Assembly: GCA_002749535.1 (NCBI GenBank)
Contig: MZZL01000409.1
Coordinates: 395,865-459,864, forward strand
Reading direction: 5' to 3'
Source: Apophysomyces variabilis
Taxonomy: Eukaryota > Mucoromycota > Mucoromycetes > Mucorales > Mucoraceae
Length of the DNA: 64,000 bases
Shown here: positions 61,503 through 64,000 of the stretch, one piece after another
How positions within the stretch are numbered: the stretch's first letter is position 1
Layout: the number at the start of each line of letters is the position of its first letter
The notes under the pieces: model-generated
Told to the model about the DNA's origin: nothing
The model's input: only the letters and a program-made list of their open reading frames with translations
Database searches by the model: none
Made by a program: the position numbers and the translations under genes

Positions 61503-63359
61503 ATGAGAGAAATTATTCACGTTCAGGCCGGTACGTACGACGCGTTAGAACTCAGTTGTTTGCCTGTCCGAAATATGACTCATCTCTTGTTTTGCCTCAC
61601 TCTTCTCATCCACAGGCCAATGTGGTAATCAGGCAAGTCATCTCTCCTCATCCTTGCTTTCTTTTTTCTTTTTTTGGTTTGGGTTCGGGGACATTCCAAG
61701 ATCCTCACTGCAGGAGTCTCGAGAGCAAGGGAAAAAAATTGAAAGCCAGTGAATTAGGCGCACCAGTAGAAAGAGGCGCATCATCAAGCGTTGTTTAAGA
61801 GCACAAAAACATAGAAGGAAAATGTCTAACTTTCTGTTTTCCATCCTATAGATCGGTCAAAAGTTCTGGGAAACCATTAGTCAAGAACACGGTATTGACC
61901 ACTCTGGTGGTTATGCTGGTGATAACGATTTGCAATTGGAGCGAATCAACGTTTACTACAATGAAGGTTCTTCTGGAAAATATGTGCCAAGGTAAATATC
62001 AAAAATGGGAGGAGAACAACAGCTGGTATAGTGCCATAGACATGCAAAAAGCTTACACTGTAATGCAGAGCTGTCCTTGTGGACCTTGAGCCAGCCACAA
62101 TGGATGCCATCCGTGGAAGCCCCTACGGCAAGCTTTTCCGTCCAGACAACTTTGTGTTTGGTCAGTCCGGTGCTGGTAACTCTTGGGCCAAGGGTTACTA
62201 CACTGAAGGTGCCGAATTGGTTGATTCGGTGTTGGATATCATTCGCAAAGAAGCCGAGCACACCGACTGCCTTCAAGGTTTCCAGCTCTGTCACTCCCTC
62301 GGTGGTGGAACTGGCTCCGGTCTGGGTTCTTTGCTGTTATCCAAGATTCGTGAAGAATACCCCGACCGCATGTTGTGTACTTACTCCGTTGTGCCCTCTC
62401 CTAAGGTCTCCGACACCGTTGTTGAACCTTATAACGCTGTGTTATCTGTTCACCAATTGGTTGAGAACTGTGACGCTACCTTCTGTATTGATAATGAAGC
62501 TCTTTACGATATTTGCTTCCGTACCTTGAAGCTATCCAACCCTGCCTATGGCGAGTTGAACCAATTGGTGTCTGCTGTCATGTCTGGCGTGTCCACCAGT
62601 TTGCGTTTCCCTGGTCAGCTCAATGCTGATTTGCGCAAGTTGTTTGTCAACATGGGTAAGTGTTGATGCAGAATGATCAGCAAGTCAATTTCTCATGACT
62701 TCACCATCACAGTGCCTTTCCCCCGTCTTCACTTCTTCATGGTCGGTTTTGCTCCTTTGACCGCCTTCAACTCTCAGCAATACCGCAATTTGAGTGTCCC
62801 TGAATTGACTACTCAGATGTTTGATGCCCGCAACATGATGGCGGCTTCGGATCCCCGTCATGGTCGTTACCTCACTGTTGCCACCATCTTCCGTGGTCGT
62901 CTGTCCACTAAGGAAGTTGAAAACCAGATGTTGGCTGTTCAACAGAAGAACTCGGCTTATTTTGTCGAATGGATCCCCAACAGTGTCAAGACTTCCTTGT
63001 GTGACATTCCTCCTGTTGGCCTCAAGATGTCTGGTACCTTCATCGGTAACAGCACCGCTATTCAGGAACTCTTCAAGCGTGTCAATGAACAGTTCTCTGC
63101 TATGTTCAAACGTAAGGCTTTCATGCATTGGTATACTGGTGAGGGTATGGACGAGATGGAATTCACTGAAGCTGAGTCCAACATGCACGATCTTGTGTCT
63201 GAGTAAGTGATTGCATGGCAAACATCGAAGATTCATACCGTGTGATATACCAACCCCATTCTCTATAGGTACCAACAATACCAAGAAGCTACTGCTGACG
63301 AAGAGCTGGACGAGGACGACTACCTTGAGGAGGACGAACAGGCCCTCGATGAAGAATAA
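61503..63359 (+). CDS. TUB2: beta-tubulin
   Basis: Exons join(61503..61530,61616..61632,61852..61991,62069..62655,62713..63202,63269..63359), 450 aa. It begins [18 protein letters not shown] (autoregulatory MREI) and has [10 protein letters not shown] (GTP loop), [13 protein letters not shown], and a long acidic tail ending EDEQALDEE. Exon 2 is only 17 nt, followed by a 219-nt intron with a GC donor (CAG then GCAAGT), needed to give QCGNQIG. By ungapped alignment with ordinary beta-tubulins, residue 167 is Tyr (CTYSVV) and residue 198 is Ala (NCDATF), where sensitive fungi have Phe and Glu; residue 200 is Phe. Family assignment is certain. Fungi of this group often have several beta-tubulin genes. 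Confidence 0.98.
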
Positions 63360-64000
63360 AAAAATACGTAAGAATCTTAATAATAGCAGAGGCAACCGCT
63401 TCATTACCTCTCAGAAGAAAACAAACAAAAAAATTTGGATATAACATGTATGACCGATCTCCCTGCCAGTAAGACCCACCCAAACTTTTTTTTTACCCTT
63501 TCTATGTTCCTTTTTACAAGTTTCAATAAACTCAAAGCAGCTTTGTTTAAAGACAGCCTTTTAATAATATAAACTAGTCTCGTGAAGAACTGTTATACTC
63601 TACGGACCTAGTACGAGATGTGGGATGATTGATGTTTTACTTTCGGATGTCACCCGACAAAGATTACAGAGTCCCAGTATGCTTCCCCGCCTTATGGTGT
63701 ACGTACTCGGGTCTTCGGTAGCAAATAACATTTTTTATGTTCTCAGAATGGAACGTGCCAACAGAAAATCCCGTCCATTTCCAACTCTTTCGCTAATACC
63801 AGCCTTACTACCCATATTTGTTTCCTCGCCAAGCAAAGGCTTTTCTAATGTTCGTATTTCCACCCCTCCTGCTAGCGTCTACCTTTCTGTAATCGAACCA
63901 ATGCCGAAATCTATTGTTCCTTCAAGCATTACTTTTGAAACACGCAAAAGCGTGGAATACTGAAACAAAGCAATTATGTACTAGATGCAATATATATTTC
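63360..64000. other. downstream region; possible minus-strand gene end
   Basis: 63360-63590 is the AT-rich 3' region of beta-tubulin. From about 63600 the minus strand gives protein-like text in one frame (LEGTIDFGIGSITER, EKPLLGEETNMGSKAGIS) broken by two stops, with a GTAGAC/ACATTAG pair that could be an intron. It may be the 3' end of a gene lying mostly outside the window, but no family is evident. The 112-aa plus-strand ORF at 63625-63963 is its shadow. Confidence 0.3.

Noticed and set aside
61633..61638. GC donor in beta-tubulin as a sequencing error
   Set aside because: Four other genes in the window need the same class of donor, so a real GC donor is the better explanation, though resequencing would settle it.
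62685..63404. 239-aa minus-strand ORF
   Set aside because: Antisense shadow of beta-tubulin exon 5 in a codon-biased gene.

Overview
This is a nuclear window from a filamentous fungus, most likely Mucoromycota (Mucorales or a close relative). The evidence is many short introns (mostly 45-75 nt, GTAAGT-like donors, CTAAC/CTGAC-like branch sites), short intergenic spaces, a GPI-type chitin deacetylase, a PUFA-type ELO elongase, and wide presence of conserved eukaryotic housekeeping genes. There are no bacterial operons, no rRNA, no CRISPR array and no tRNA I could support. I rebuilt exon chains by hand from splice signals, reading frame and family knowledge. Each chain listed sums to a whole number of codons, but no alignment or RNA evidence was available.

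Layout. 1-4700 is a decayed transposon nest: a minus-strand Helitron Rep/helicase relic split by plus-strand MULE-like transposase debris. 4740-6060 has no gene. 6065-7403 is chitin deacetylase (-). 7450-9700 is mostly empty, with one small Cys-rich ORF. 9703-14679 is a 14-exon tricalbin-like ER-plasma membrane tether (-). 15229-16351 is a TatD nuclease (+). 16515-19372 is an ARMC8/GID5-like armadillo protein (+). 19996-20628 is ALG13 (+). 20829-21266 is mitoribosomal mL40 (-). 22655-25341 is the mitochondrial ABC exporter ATM1 (-). 26338-27864 is eIF3m (+). 28030-29818 is sulfite oxidase (-). 31259-32434 is an HP1-like chromodomain/chromoshadow protein (-). 33312-34882 is a TEY MAP kinase (+). 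35300-37850 is gene-poor and holds a Tc1/DDE_3 transposase relic. 37905-38766 is an unusual WW-domain/glycine-zipper protein (-). 41260-46990 is class V myosin (19 exons, -). 49846-51512 is a TFIIIC WD40 subunit (Tfc6-like, +). 52315-53225 is a fatty-acid elongase (+). 53428-54549 is a LYR/Cup1-like protein (-), with a small unknown gene just upstream. 55105-57897 is mitochondrial aconitase (+). 58627-60138 is a membrane O-fucosyltransferase-like enzyme (+). 61503-63359 is beta-tubulin (+).

The genes are independent housekeeping units on alternating strands, not a cluster. Several share a cell-biological theme: mitochondrial Fe-S and TCA metabolism (ATM1, aconitase, LYR protein, mL40), membrane trafficking and cytoskeleton (tricalbin, myosin V, beta-tubulin), and wall or glycan and lipid synthesis (chitin deacetylase, ALG13, O-fucosyltransferase-like, elongase).

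The most notable observations are a 6-nt microexon that supplies the predicted molybdenum-ligand Cys of sulfite oxidase, at least five GC-AG introns among about 120 introns, a beta-tubulin with Tyr167 and Ala198 (positions linked to benzimidazole resistance), exon-by-exon repeats in the WW-domain protein, and the MULE-in-Helitron nest.
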